Positions 46,528 through 58,166 of a stretch of 64,000 nt of DNA are shown here, in pieces. A program made the position numbers and the translations under genes. Position 1 is the stretch's first letter. The number at the start of each line of letters is the position of its first letter. This DNA is from Phaeosaccion multiseriatum (taxonomy: Eukaryota; Ochrophyta, other classes), in the NCBI GenBank assembly GCA_965112735.1, contig OZ218958.1:930001-994000 (forward strand), read 5' to 3'. The notes below the pieces were generated by a model. The model ran no database searches, was not told the origin of the DNA, and saw only the letters and a list, made by a program, of their open reading frames with translations.

Positions 46528-47403
46528 GTGCCCAATTACTAGTCCGCCAGTCCTGGATAGGGAGGAGGAGCCTACTCGTCGTGAGTATTACGTAAGAGTT
46601 TATGTACGCTGGTCCTGGATAGCCCGTGGCACCGCCGTCGGATGGGCCAGGCAGCGCGCGGAGTGGGGCAGCAGCAGGAGATTCGTTCGTACTGCTCTTC
46701 ACGCACAACACCAGGAGCAAACGTCGCTGTAGATGGTGGCAGAGCATTGGCAAAGCATTGACGAAAGCCGGAGCCTGCTGCTACATGCATGTGCATACAT
46801 GTACAAAGAAGCACCGAGTCGAGCCACATGGGGCGACGCCGGCGCCGCGCCCCCTTCAAGAGTGATCCGGCTTTGTAGTTCACAGACAGGAGGGGGCTGT
46901 CGTGGGTGCGCATGAATCCTAGGGCCATCAGATGCAGCGAGGGCACCGGGGGAGGCCAACTCACATCCGCGAGACCGTATGTAGCTACACGGTGGACCCT
47001 GAGAGTGAAGTTGGATTGCAGAGCAGTGGGGGGGCTAGGCCTGCGGTTACGGTTACAATCCAAGACCATGCATTGAATGGTTTTGCTTGCCGGCTTCCTG
47101 GCCTTATTCAGACGACCACGAGCTTCGGAGGCAAAAGGATGAGACGGCGCATTGCACTCACGTGACCAGCCAGTCAGGGAGGGGCTGGAACAAGCTTGGG
47201 GAAGCTCCCGCTTTGCCGTGACGTTTGCTTTTCATCGATTCTACTTGTTCGCGTCGATATGAGCGGGGCGCAAGTAAGACTCCCCGACCGATACTGCGAA
47301 TAGGCAGCAGCCTGAGCTAGCGAGTGCAGCTCCGCTTGTTACAAGTACAGTAGTCATTCTTTGCATTTATTTAAAAAAAAAAAAAATAATAACATAACTG
47401 CAG
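46528..47403. other. Gene-free stretch between convergent family copies
   Basis: No supported gene. 47370-47395 is an A-rich run (AAAAAAAAAAAAATAATAA) just past copy 3's stop, which could be a retro-type tail or part of the 3' UTR. Confidence 0.4.
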
Positions 47404-48852
47404 TCATTTTATCCTAATGGGTCCTTCCTCGGTTTTGGAGAACGAATGCGGCGCCTGCGACTCAGCTGTGCCGACCACTCCGTCGTCCAATATCCCTGTT
47501 GTGCATGCAACGGTCTTGGAGCTCATCAGCTTCTTCAGACACTGGTCCGGCAGCTGCTGCGGGATCGTGTGGCCGCTGTGAACGCCGTTGGAGGACTTGA
47601 TGAGCCTGCTGCTTGGCAATGAAGAACTGAGGAGTGCTAATCTCTTGTTTCTTTTCTTGGAGTTCAACATACCCTCCTCATCAGGCTCAAGTTGCTTCAG
47701 AGTCCCCATGCACATCATAAAGAGATTAAACAAAAAGACCCAGTGACTCTCATGATGCCTTAGATAGGGCACTGTGCTGAAGGCGATGAGCACGCTCGCC
47801 CCAACAGCAATCTGCCCTGCAACCTCCGCGCCCGTACTCTTGAGATGCTCCAGAGCACGAGTGGCCTCCGCGACGTCACTCGTTGCGTGTTGCTCCTCTT
47901 GTTGCAGGGGTAGTACCCGTTTGTGATAGTGACTTTGTCTGACGACGTTTTGCATCCCTTTGATTGCAGCAAGGTAGGAGGTAAGGTCTCGGGTCATGGC
48001 CAGGCTCAGTGCGGCAATGAACGCGAAGCTCGCCGCTTGCGCCTTAATCGTGCCGTAGAGAAACAAGCCGAGGGGAAAGACGACGCTGACAACGAGGGAC
48101 ATTGCCGCCACGACGACATACACCGTCAAGGGGGTATTCCTCCAGCCCCCGCAGGCCACCTCCACCACGCGAACCACATAGATGGGCACCAAGACGCCGA
48201 GAAAGAACATTAGCTCGATGCCATGCAGCCTGGCGATTGTCATACTGCCGCCCCAACACTGACACGCCTCGTACGGTCTGCGGGAGGGTAGGGAGTGGTG
48301 TATAAGGCCGGCGGGGTGAGAGACGGACGAGGATTAGATGAGGGGAGAACAGGTTGGACCCTAATCCAGCCAGAGGCCGAACGAAATCCGTAGCTACACG
48401 CATATACACAGCAGGCAGCAATCGACGGAGCAAGACACAAGGTTGACGCCCAGACTATTACCACCTCTCCTTTACCTGTCTGACTGTCTACATACCTTGA
48501 ATCCGTAGAGTGGTGTACGCAGTGCTGCTATTGCGAAAGTATGCAGAGACGTGGACAATATAGATACGCCTTCGACTATGTGCGTCTTGAACGCACGACG
48601 CCAGAACCTCAGGAGGGGCTGTTGAATGCTCATCTCCTGCATTATCGCACTACTTTCTTTGCCCTCGCCGTAGTTACATTGCATCCCATGCTGCGATCGT
48701 CTTTCTTTGGCTTTTCTTTCTCGCTTGGCTTTGCGGTGATGGAACCATAGAATCCGAGCAGCTTTCACGAAGGTCACAAGGCTCATCATGCTGATGATTC
48801 CATTGACGACACGGAAGAGAATAGCGTCTCCAATGAGACTGTATGAAGACAT
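47404..48852 (-). CDS. Polytopic membrane protein family, copy 3 (intact)
   Basis: Minus strand exons 48496-48852 and 47404-48258, phase 0, giving 403 residues from ATG 48852. Exon 1: FRVVNGIISMMSLVTFVKAA, RILWFHHRKAK, QPLLRFWRRAFKTHIVEGVS, ALRTPLYGFK, then GTATGT. Exon 2 follows a CAG acceptor: MTIARLHGIELMFFLGVLVP, EVACGGWRNTPLTVYVVVAA, ALSLAMTRDLTSYLAAIKGM, VPYLRHHESHWVFLFNLFMM. About six to seven membrane helices and a Ser-rich soluble tail. Family unrecognised; the helix count recalls seven-helix receptors, but no diagnostic motif was seen. An AG with matching phase at 48839 means the ATG may instead be inside an intron and the true gene may extend upstream. Confidence 0.65.
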
Positions 48853-49279
48853 TCGACCGACGAGGGGTTGTTTCAGCCAGGAAGATAGTAGGACAGGAGA
48901 GAAAGGAAGCGGCCAGTGAGTGTCACATCCATGGCTAACGAAAGCATCGTGAAGGAAGGGCCACTTTACCTCGCGTGCGCCCCCAGCGTGTACTCCACTA
49001 GATAGGGCATTGATTAAAGTGAGACTTCCACGGAGGAAGGCTTTGCGTCCCCCACTGCATGTAAGCTGACCGACGAGGGGTTGTTTCAGCCAGGAAGATT
49101 GTAGGACAGGAGAGAGAGGAAGGGCCAGCGAGTGTCACAATAAGGGACGATGAAAGGACCGCGAAGGAACGGCCACTTTACCTCGCGTGCGCCCCCAGCG
49201 TGTTCTCCACTAGATAAGGCATTGATTAAAGTAAGACTCCCACGGAGGAAGGCTTTTCGTCCCCCACTCCATGTAAGCT
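48853..49279. repeat. Tandem duplication of about 215 bp upstream of copy 3
   Basis: 48853-49068 and 49069-49279 are about 90% alike by eye, starting GACCGACGAGGGGTTGTTTC and ending CCATGTAAGCTG. The unit probably includes the copy 3 promoter. Confidence 0.85.
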
Positions 49280-49510
49280 GCTCTTTCAAGGGAATCGAGA
49301 AAAGGCTAAGCCGTTACAGAATCGTTGACTTCCTTCTCTTTAAGGCGTCCCCCCCCTATTTTCCGTCCGCTTCCCGTTCCATCCTTCTCTCTGACGTGCT
49401 GCGACGAGTGCTGCAGCCACTGCCGCTGCTGCTTGCCTGCGCTCCTGCTGCTGTTCGTTGCTGGGGTGAGGAAGGTCTCTGCTCCCGGCCGCGGGCCGGG
49501 TAGGGGCAGT

Positions 49511-52036
49511 CTAGGCTCCTCCTCCTGCTGCTGCTGCTGCTGCTGCTGCTTCTCCCCCTCCTCCTCCCTCTCCTCCTCCTCCTTCTCCTCCTCCTCCTCC
49601 TCCTCCTCCTCCTCCCCCTCCTCCTCCCCCTCCTCCTCCTCCTCCTCCTCCTCCTCCTCCTCCTGTGGTTGTCATCGTGGTTCTTGTTGGCACCTCCTCG
49701 TCCACTCCGTCCTCCTCCTCCCGCTCGTCGAAGAGGGTGGTGAATGTGGCAACGTCGTCGATATGAACCCTTCTCAGCAGGTCCGGCATACAGCACACAT
49801 AGTCGGAGTGCGCTTCGATTATGTCACTGACATTCACATTCTCCACGCCTGAGCGATGTGGACGCAGTCGAAGGGAGATGAGATTCGAAGGAGGGAATAT
49901 TTGACTTTATCAGTAATATCGAACACCCATAAATTGAGTCGATATCGAAGCGGGGGATAGGCAGGTACGCGAAGTAAAGCAGTGAATAGGAAGATCAAAA
50001 GAAGCACACAGCTCCAAGGCAGCCTCAGGCTGGGGAGACAAAAAGGAAGGCGGTGAGCTGCAACTGCCGATCGACGGCGCAATACTGACCACCGCTGAGC
50101 ATCCCTGCTGGACAGCCATGTGCGTCATACAAGCTTAGACACACCCTCGGGCCTGTCCTCTCCGCAGAAGGAGTCATGCCTCGCTTAGACCCACCTCACC
50201 CCACTCCACCCCACCCCAAGCGTGATGCCCAAACGCGATATCCAAACGTTATGCCCAAACGCACCCACCCACCCACCCACCTGGGCACAGGATCGGCTGT
50301 ATGCCCGCCACGCCCAGCGCAAGAGCCTTGGCCCTGTATATGAGGCTGAGGATCCAATCGTTTGTGCTGTACGCGTTGATCATCCGGCCGTGCACCACAG
50401 ATTGGGCCCTGTCCCAACGCCGAACGTCCGTTGTGATGGGCCCTCCCAGAATCACCACGTTCTCGATGATGCCTGCCATGGGGTGGTGTGTTGTGGTTTG
50501 GGGAGGGAGGAGGAGGAGGAGGAGGAGGAGGAGGAGGAGGAGGAGGAGGAGGATGAGGAGGAGGAGGAGGAGGAGGAGGAGGAGACGGAGGAGGAGGAGG
50601 AGGAGGAGGAGGAGGAGGAGGAGGAGGAGACGGAGGAGGAGGAGGAGGAGGAGGAGGAGGAGGAGGAGACGGAGACGGAGGAGGGGGAGCAGTAAGTAGT
50701 AGTAACAGTACAAGAGTAAATGGAGCAGCAAAGGCAGCAGCAAGCAGCATCTAAGCGCCAAGGCCAGACAGCGGAAGCCACCCCCAAAGCACCACACAAA
50801 GCTTCATCCAAGCACGGCCTCACACGGGCTCTCTTCGTTCCCTACTGCTGCGGTCGGTACCTGCCGCGGAGAGGCATGGCCCAGGCAGATCGTCGCCATC
50901 TGCAGGCATGTAACCAACGCCGTCTGCGTTGCCGGCCCCGCTCTCCTCCCCACCCTTGGAGGAGGAGGAAGGACGCCGTGTGCTCATGCTCTTCCGTCTA
51001 TTGAAGAAGCCTGGTTTGATTTCGTTGGGAGGGAGGGAGGGAGGGAGGAAGGGAGGGAGGGAAACAAGAAGGGAGGGAAGGAGGGGGAGAGAGAAAGAGA
51101 GAGAAGCAGAGAGAAAGAGGGAGGGAGGGAGGGAGGGAGGGAAGGAGGGAAGGACGGGCGTATGAGGAAGGAGCGGTGGATGGAGACACTCTGCAAAGAA
51201 AGGGGGGGTCAGCCTGCAAGACTTGCGCTTTCGTTCTCTTCTCGCGACCACCAGCAAAGGAGGGAGCACCCTTTCTCTGCGTAGTCCTCTCTCTAGCCTT
51301 ACCGAAGTCCCTCACCCGCTTTCCTCCCTCACTCTCTCCCTCTCTCTCCCCCTCACTCTCTCCCCCCCTCTCCCTCACTCTCTTCCTCCGTAGTTCTCTT
51401 CTCTCTCCCCCTCTCTCTCCTTGTCTCTCTCTCCTTACCGCCAGTCTTCTTCGTCTCGTTGCTGCCATTTTCGCAACTCTGCTGCTCCTCCCACTCTCTG
51501 AGAAAGGGGGTTAAGGTGGTGACCAGGGGGAGGGGGGTCATGTACAAACGGATAATCAAAGGAGCAAAATACATAAGATTACGTACAGGTCCGACCTCTT
51601 CCACAGAGGCAACCCCCCCCCCCCTTTCCATATGACTCCATCCGCATGCAATACTAGGACCCCTTCTCTGCCTTCGATGTCGAATCTCAACTCGACATTC
51701 GATTTTCGACGCGACATTCGATTTTCGACCCGACATTCATTACGTAGCACGCACCCGTGTATCTTGGCCATTTCTTCGAGGCAGCTGAAGATGAGCCTCG
51801 CACCTAGAGAGTAGCCAACGAGAGTCACCGCACGAGACCCCTGTGCACGCTCCATCAAAGTGTAGGCCAGCTCTCTGAGAGGGGGAGGAGGAGGAGGAGC
51901 AGGAGGAGGAGGAGGAGCAGGAGGCGGTCCAATGACAACGATGGAAGGCAGTACAGTCCACGCAGCAGGCAGCTCACAGACACACACATTCTCACGCACA
52001 CACCCACACACTCACGCACACGCACATACATACACG

Positions 52037-52109
<73 letters not shown>

Positions 52110-54942
52110 ACCTGCCCGCGATGTCTGCCCTCTGCTTGCCAAGCGTCCAGTCCGTATCAATCGAGTCCGCCAAACTTATGAGCGCCAACGGCCAGGCCAG
52201 CGAAGTGATGAGCGAGGACAAGGCCGTTGCTTTTAGTACCTCCTGCGCCGCACTCTTGCTCATGCTCTGCACAAGTGTGGTGACGCTCTTGCCCAACTCG
52301 ACGAGAATGTCGCTCTCCCACACAAGCACGTACTGGTCTGCGTGTGGGACGTGCTCACTCCAGAACCAGGCGTGCACGCGCTTCTTCTCACGCCATCGCC
52401 TTGCCCTCTCCAGCTCCAGCTTCTCCTCCTGCAGACGGTCGGCCTTGCTGCGTTTGCTGTTGCTGTTGTTGTCTTGCGGTACCACCACCACCATCAAATC
52501 TTCGTCTTCCTCCCCCCCCCCCTCCTCCTCCTCGTTCGCCGCGCCGTCAGTTTCGCATTGCTGCTGCGCCCTAACCCCGCTGCTACTGTCTCCACCGGAA
52601 CCACCAGCTCCACCCTTCGCCCCCCCCCTCTTCCACTTGGCGGCGTCCTTCTTGCGGCCAGCATCACTATCATCGTCGTCGTCGTCGTCGTCGTCAGCGT
52701 TGTCAAAGCTTAGGGCATGTACAGGGCTTCCAACCTCCCCCACAGCGGCACGAGAAGACGCATTGCCCAGCTCGGGGGAGGAGCTACTACTACCACCACC
52801 ACCACCACCACCACCACCACCACCACCACCACCACCACCACCACCAGGCCCTTCAGGGGTGCCGATTTCCCCCACCCGCTTGCCCTTGACGGACGTTTCC
52901 AACTTGGCCTCCTCTCCACTGCCTCCGTCTCTGAACGTGTCCACAACGTCCTCCCACATGCCGTCCGCCTTCTTGCCGACAGCCTTCGTCCACGAAGAAA
53001 GGCCCGAGAAGGGTCTGCCGCCGACGCCACCTTTGCTTCTACTGCTACTCCTGTTGCTGCTGCTGCTGCTACTGCTGCTGCTAGCTGATGCTTTGGTCTT
53101 GTTTGCTTCTTCCTTCCTCGCGGACTCTGTCGGTGCCCCGCCTTCTCCTCTGTGCCCCCTCTCCGCTGCGCCACCTTTCTCCTTCTTCTTCTTGAGGTCC
53201 TCCTGCTCCTTTGCGACGACAACATCAACGAGACATCGAATAGCGGCCCAGTCTTGCTCGCCCTGCTCCTTCTCCTCCTTCTCCTCCGCCTCTGTCCTAC
53301 CCTGCCTCTCGTACACACCCGATGAGGCCAGCCCCCTGTTGTCACCACTGTTGCTGGAGGAGGAGGAGGAGGAGGAGGAGGAGGAGGAGGAGGAGGGGGC
53401 GGACTTGCCTCCCTTGGCCCGAGGGGACTGCGCTATCCGAATTGTCGTCTCGCTATCGAAGGTAACGGGTCGATCCTCTGTGGCTCGTACCTGTAAGTGT
53501 ACATCCCCCCCCCCCCCGGATAAGCGAGGGAGAGGGAGGAGCGTACGCGAATAGGGAAGAAGGGATGCGATATAGAGGTGGTGCGACACATGAGGAAAGA
53601 GAAGAGGGGAGAGAGAGACAGAGAGAGCAAGAGCAAGAGCGAGAGAGAGAAGCAGGAGATGCAAACTCAACACCATTGCAGGTGCAGGACTGCCTTTTAT
53701 GCAGGTGCGGAACTATGCTTTCTGCAGATGCAGAATGCCGAACTTCCTTCTGCCTTCCAGGTCTGTGGTCTGTGTGCAGCTCACTCACTCACTCACTCAC
53801 TCACTCACTCACTCACTGACTGACTCACTCACTCCACTCATTCATTCACTCACTCACCCACGCACTCACCCACCCACTCAATCTTGTAACTCACTCCCTC
53901 ACTCCCTCCCTCCCTCACTCACTCACTCACTCACTCACTCACTCACTCACTCACTCACTCACTCACTCACTCACTTACTCACTCCCTCACTCCCTCACTC
54001 CCTCCCTCACTCACTCACTCACTCACTCACTCACCTTCCGCACTATCGCTGGTGTGAGCTCAGCCCGAGGGTCGAGGCCGTAAGTCTCTCGGAGAGCTGT
54101 GCAGAGGGCTTCCTCGTTCCCCTTCCACTGCTTAAGAATCTGCGCATCAGACAAGGCGGGACGCGGCACGTGGACGAAAGAGAGCAAAAGAAAGGGCATT
54201 GGGTAGAGTAAGGGCGTAAGGAGCAAGAGCGATTCATGCATCTCTTTCTTTCGCTCTTCTCTCTCTCCCTTGTGCGCTCTCTCTCTCTCTCTGTGTCTTT
54301 CTCTCTGTGTGTCTTTCTCTCTGTGTCTTCCTCTCTCTGTCTCTCTGTCTCTCTCCCTCGCTCTCCCTCTCTCTCTGTCTCCCTCTCTCTCTGTCTCTCT
54401 GTGTCTTTCTCTCTCTGTCTTCCTCTCTCTGTCTCTCTGTCTCTCTCTCTCCCTCGCTCTCCCTCTCTCCCTCTCTCTCTCTGTCTTCCTCTCTGTGTCT
54501 CCCTCTCTCTGTCTCTCTCTCTCTCTCTCCCTCGCTCTCTCCCGCTCTCTGTCTCCGCCCCTTTCGTCTCTGTCTTACCTTACTGATCTCAGAAATCTGC
54601 CATGCCGAAATGTCGTTTTCGATCCAATGTTGCAATTGAGAAAAAGAGTAGGGTCGGGTGAGGCAGAGTTTCAATTTAGAGTGAGATTGGGATGGGTTGA
54701 GTGGCAGCAAGGCAAGGAAAAACCGGCCAACACACAAATTCAAACTGGCACAGGCGAGAGGAGGGCGAGCGCATCTCCTCCTCACACACACACACACATC
54801 CACACACTCTCTCTCATTCTGTCCCACACACTCTCTCTCCATCGCCTTCCTCCTCTCTCTCCTCCCCCCCCCCACTCTCTCGATGTCTATCTTCTTCACT
54901 CACACGCAGACTCGCTGTCGCCCTCCCTCTGTCCCTTCCCTC

Positions 54943-54989
<47 letters not shown>

Positions 54990-57251
54990 ACCATCTCAGG
55001 GTTGAACAGAGCGTAGTAGCGCTGCAACCTCTCCTTGGCAGGCAGGCCCTTCGGGTCCACACCCCACGCCCTCTGCTGGTCCAGCTTATCCGCCAAGACG
55101 CCTTTGGGTGTCCAGTGTTAAGTTTTGGGTCCAGTGTTAAGTTTTGGGTGTCCAGTGTAAAGTTTTGGGTGTCAAGTGTTTTGGGTGTCAAGTGTTACGT
55201 TTTGGGTGTCAAGTGTACGTTTGGGTGTCAAGTGTGGGGTGTTGGGCATTCGGTATGTGGGGAGGAGTAAGGAGCAGGAGTATCATGTGTGGACACCGTC
55301 TAACTAAGCAGGGATAAGAGGACGCACAGCCCCTTACTCACCACTCACTCACTCACCCACCCACTCACCCACCCACCCACCCATCCATCCTCGACTCATC
55401 ACTCACTCACCGCTGACGCAGAGCGACACTGACATTTCGTGCCCTCCTTGCTCGAGCACGAAGGCGAACTCATCCACGCCTTTGGTGCGGCGCTGCATCT
55501 TCCGTCCTACGAGACCGGCTCCTGTATCGCATTGGGTTGTTAAAGGTGATGAAGTTGGGTATCAACGTCCTTCAACGTCAAAGGGCAGCGGCAGTGGCGG
55601 GCGGAGGCTACCGGCGCAATGAAAATGAAGCACAAAGGATGCCCCCCGTCCCTCCCTGAATGAGTCCGCCGCCTGTCTGTTTACCTGCCTGCCTACCTGA
55701 CTGCCTTTCCCAGAGCACTGCATCACTCTAACTCACCACGATCACCTCCCTCTACTCACCCACACACCCACCGCACACACCTCTGTCTAGCCCCCCCCCC
55801 CTTCCCTTTAAAAGGCGCGCCACACGCACACACCCACCCCACCCCGCCCCACCCCGCACTCGCACCTGTCGCCCCGAACACCGTGTAGATCCACGCAGTC
55901 GTGGTGAAGGTTGCTAGGGTCGAGGCTGCGCTGACGCCAATGACGGCACTACTTGCTGCCACACCGGCGGCGATGGCTGGCGCAGCCAAGCCACCTGCAC
56001 ATTCATTAATTCACAATTGGGCAGGAAATGGGTATTCCGTGGTGAGGGTGAAGGAAGGGACGGGTGCTCAACGACGACTCCTCGAGCAGACATACGCGGC
56101 ACGGATACCATCCTTCTCATTCCTCACTCTTCTTGCTCTCCTTCTCGCCATACTTCTCCTGCTCCTGCTCCTACTCCTACTGCTGCTTGTACCGCTGCTC
56201 TTCCTCCTCCTCCTTCTCCTCCTCCTCGTCGTCCTCCTCCTCCTCCTCCTCCTCCTCCTCCTCCGCCTCCTCCTCCTCCTGCTCCTCCTCCTCCTCCTCC
56301 TCCTCCTCCTCTTACAACAACAATAACCCTTCCATCTCCTCCCCCGCCCTCTAACTCACCTGTGATGGCGAGCAGTGTGCCTCCCGCCACGGCTGCCAAG
56401 CCGATTTTTGCCCCTCTCCACTTGTCCGGCGCGATATCCCTCGCTCCCTCCACGCCTCCTCCCTGCTGCTGACCCTCCCGCGCCTTTTCTTGAATGACCA
56501 GGGCCAACTTCTCCTCCACTGCGCAAATACCTCTCAAGGCATTGGTAGCATTATGCTCGTCTGCCATCGATGCATCCCCCTGCCCGCCCCCCCACGGAAC
56601 CCCGAGCGCCCCGCTTACCCTCCTAAAGGCCACTCTCGTCCGCGCATCGTAGCCTGCGTGCAGCGCCACGGTCACCAGCAAATCCCTTGCGATTTCCCGT
56701 CGCCGCTTTGCACTTGCCGGCAACAGCCGACCATCTTCCGGGGCACCCGCAGTAGCAGCAGCAGTAGCAGCAGCACCAGGACGATGAGGAGGAGGAGGAG
56801 GAGGTGGAGGTGGAGGAGCAGCAACAGCAGCAGCAGCAGCAGATGGTGATGGTGGTGCCAGGGACGTTGCCCCGTCTGTGTTTGCTGCCGGAGGCGGTCC
56901 CTCCGGCTCGATGAGGAAAACGCTGACGCGCTCTTTCCACGTCAGCCTGCACTCTGGCGGCAGCTGCACCTGATACTGCTCCATCAAGGGCTCCAACCCA
57001 CCGCAAAAGTCCTTTCCGCCCAAGCCTAGGAGCTGCACCACATCAAGGAGCAGCTCGGAGTTCCACCGGCCCCTCTCCAGGTCATCCCTCGGAAGACTCA
57101 CGGCGAGGATTCCAGCTAGGCACCGGCGCTGGTCCGTCGATAAGGCGGCGAGGACCGGGCTCTCGATATTCATCTTCTTCATCCGGTCAATTTCTTGCCT
57201 TTCACGGAAAATTCGTCGCGCGTTGAAGCCATTTCTTCGAGGCCTCCTCAT
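49511..57251 (-). CDS. DUF726/TMCO4-like membrane alpha/beta-hydrolase
   Basis: Eleven exons on the minus strand: 56360-57251, 55866-55994, 55411-55521, 54992-55101, 54579-54635, 54035-54139, 52112-53490, 51744-51874, 50861-51010, 50281-50472, 49511-49848; total 3,594 nt, 1,197 residues. Family blocks in order: a membrane hairpin (LAAVAGGTLLAITGGLAAPA; VFGATGAGLVGRKMQRR), WIENDISAWQISE, SSLITSLAWPLALI, the hydrolase nucleophile elbow VTLVGYSLGA (GxSxG, residue about 948), IENVVILGGPI, NAYSTNDWILSLIYR, GVENVNVSDIIEAHSDY. A Ser/Gly/Asp low-complexity insert of about 400 residues precedes the hydrolase part. No AG precedes the exon at 54579-54635, so that acceptor is non-canonical or altered. 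The family is conserved in eukaryotes; its substrate is not established. Divergent from the acetyltransferase gene. Confidence 0.9.
50505..50695. repeat. (GGA)n trinucleotide array
   Basis: About 180 bp in a DUF726 intron. Open in all frames on both strands, giving spurious Glu/Arg/Pro/Ser ORFs. Confidence 0.95.
52035..52101. repeat. (CA)n microsatellite
   Basis: In a DUF726 intron directly next to the exon boundary at 52112. Confidence 0.95.
53776..54034. repeat. (ACTC)n tetranucleotide array
   Basis: Runs almost up to the donor of the exon at 54035-54139 in the DUF726 gene. Confidence 0.9.
55103..55240. repeat. GTTTTGGGTGTCAAGTGT minisatellite
   Basis: Six to seven units of 18-23 bp in a DUF726 intron, starting at the splice acceptor of the exon ending 55101. 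Confidence 0.85.
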
Positions 57252-57878
57252 CCAGAGTCACAGATGGCATTATGGTCGCGGGTTCAGTTCCTACAGGTCG
57301 GTACCAAAACTTTATTCTGAGAAAATTTTGCTTCCATTTTGATTATAGGCCTCTGCCTCCGCCCAGGCACTAAGCTCCAATCGATAGCTGAGGGTGAGTG
57401 TGATGTCTCGAGGCTGGTGATCTATCCCCATCGGGCTCCTTCTAATCCTCTTGGGGGCCTGATTTTCCAGAAACTAAATTTTCGCCCCCGCCCGCTCACG
57501 GCTTCCTTGCGCAGGTGTGCTTCTGGCGGGACGCAGCAATAGCGAAGGGACGAGGCCGGACAGAGGTTAGACCGCCCCACTACTTGTAAGCTGCTCTTTA
57601 CGGGAGTGCAGGCATTGGTGGGAGAAGTGGCGGCTGGACCTGGACGCTAGGCGTTTGAAAAGGATTTGCGCAACCAGAAGTCCACACGTGTTTGGGTGCC
57701 CCGCCCACACGAGAAGAGAGAAGCAGGAGGAGCAGCAGCAGCGAGAAGGGGGGAGGAGGAGGAGGAGGAGGAGAGAGCCGTGGCCGGCGGGGGGGCGGGG
57801 GGCTTTGCCAGCTCCGCACCTCTGACGGGTGGTTTTTAGTATGGGGCGATGAAACCGTGTTGAGGTGGGGTGGGGGCA
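57252..57878. promoter_or_regulatory. Divergent promoter region, DUF726 and acetyltransferase genes
   Basis: 627 bp between start codons. Contains CTTGTAAGCTGCTCTTT near 57582, also seen upstream of membrane copy 3 near 49270, and a GGA microsatellite near 57750. No gene seen. Confidence 0.5.
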
Positions 57879-58132
57879 ATGACCTTCGAGTCTCTTCCAC
57901 CGCAGGGAGGGGGGCGGGAGGGAAGCATTGCCAAGGAGAAGCTCCAACCGCACGTAGTCACGGTCGCCGATGGCTCTCTCCTGAGTAGGGAGAGCAGTAG
58001 CACTTCTTCCGCGGAGGGCGGACCACAACACGAAGGGAGGGGCGAGGGCACGGCGGCGAGCAGCAGCACCAGCGTGAACCCACCATCGCCTCAGCTTCAT
58101 GTGCAGCAACCGCAGCAGGTGCCGCCGCCATC

Positions 58133-58166
<34 letters not shown>

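Noticed and set aside
50196-50823. Pro-, Leu-, Ser- and Arg-rich ORFs at 50.2-50.8 kb
   Set aside because: All come from a (GGA)n array within a DUF726 intron, flanked by verified exons.
54234-54899. Minus-strand ORF of 221 residues rich in RERE
   Set aside because: Mostly (CTCT)n intron; only the 19-residue WIENDISAWQ segment is real coding.
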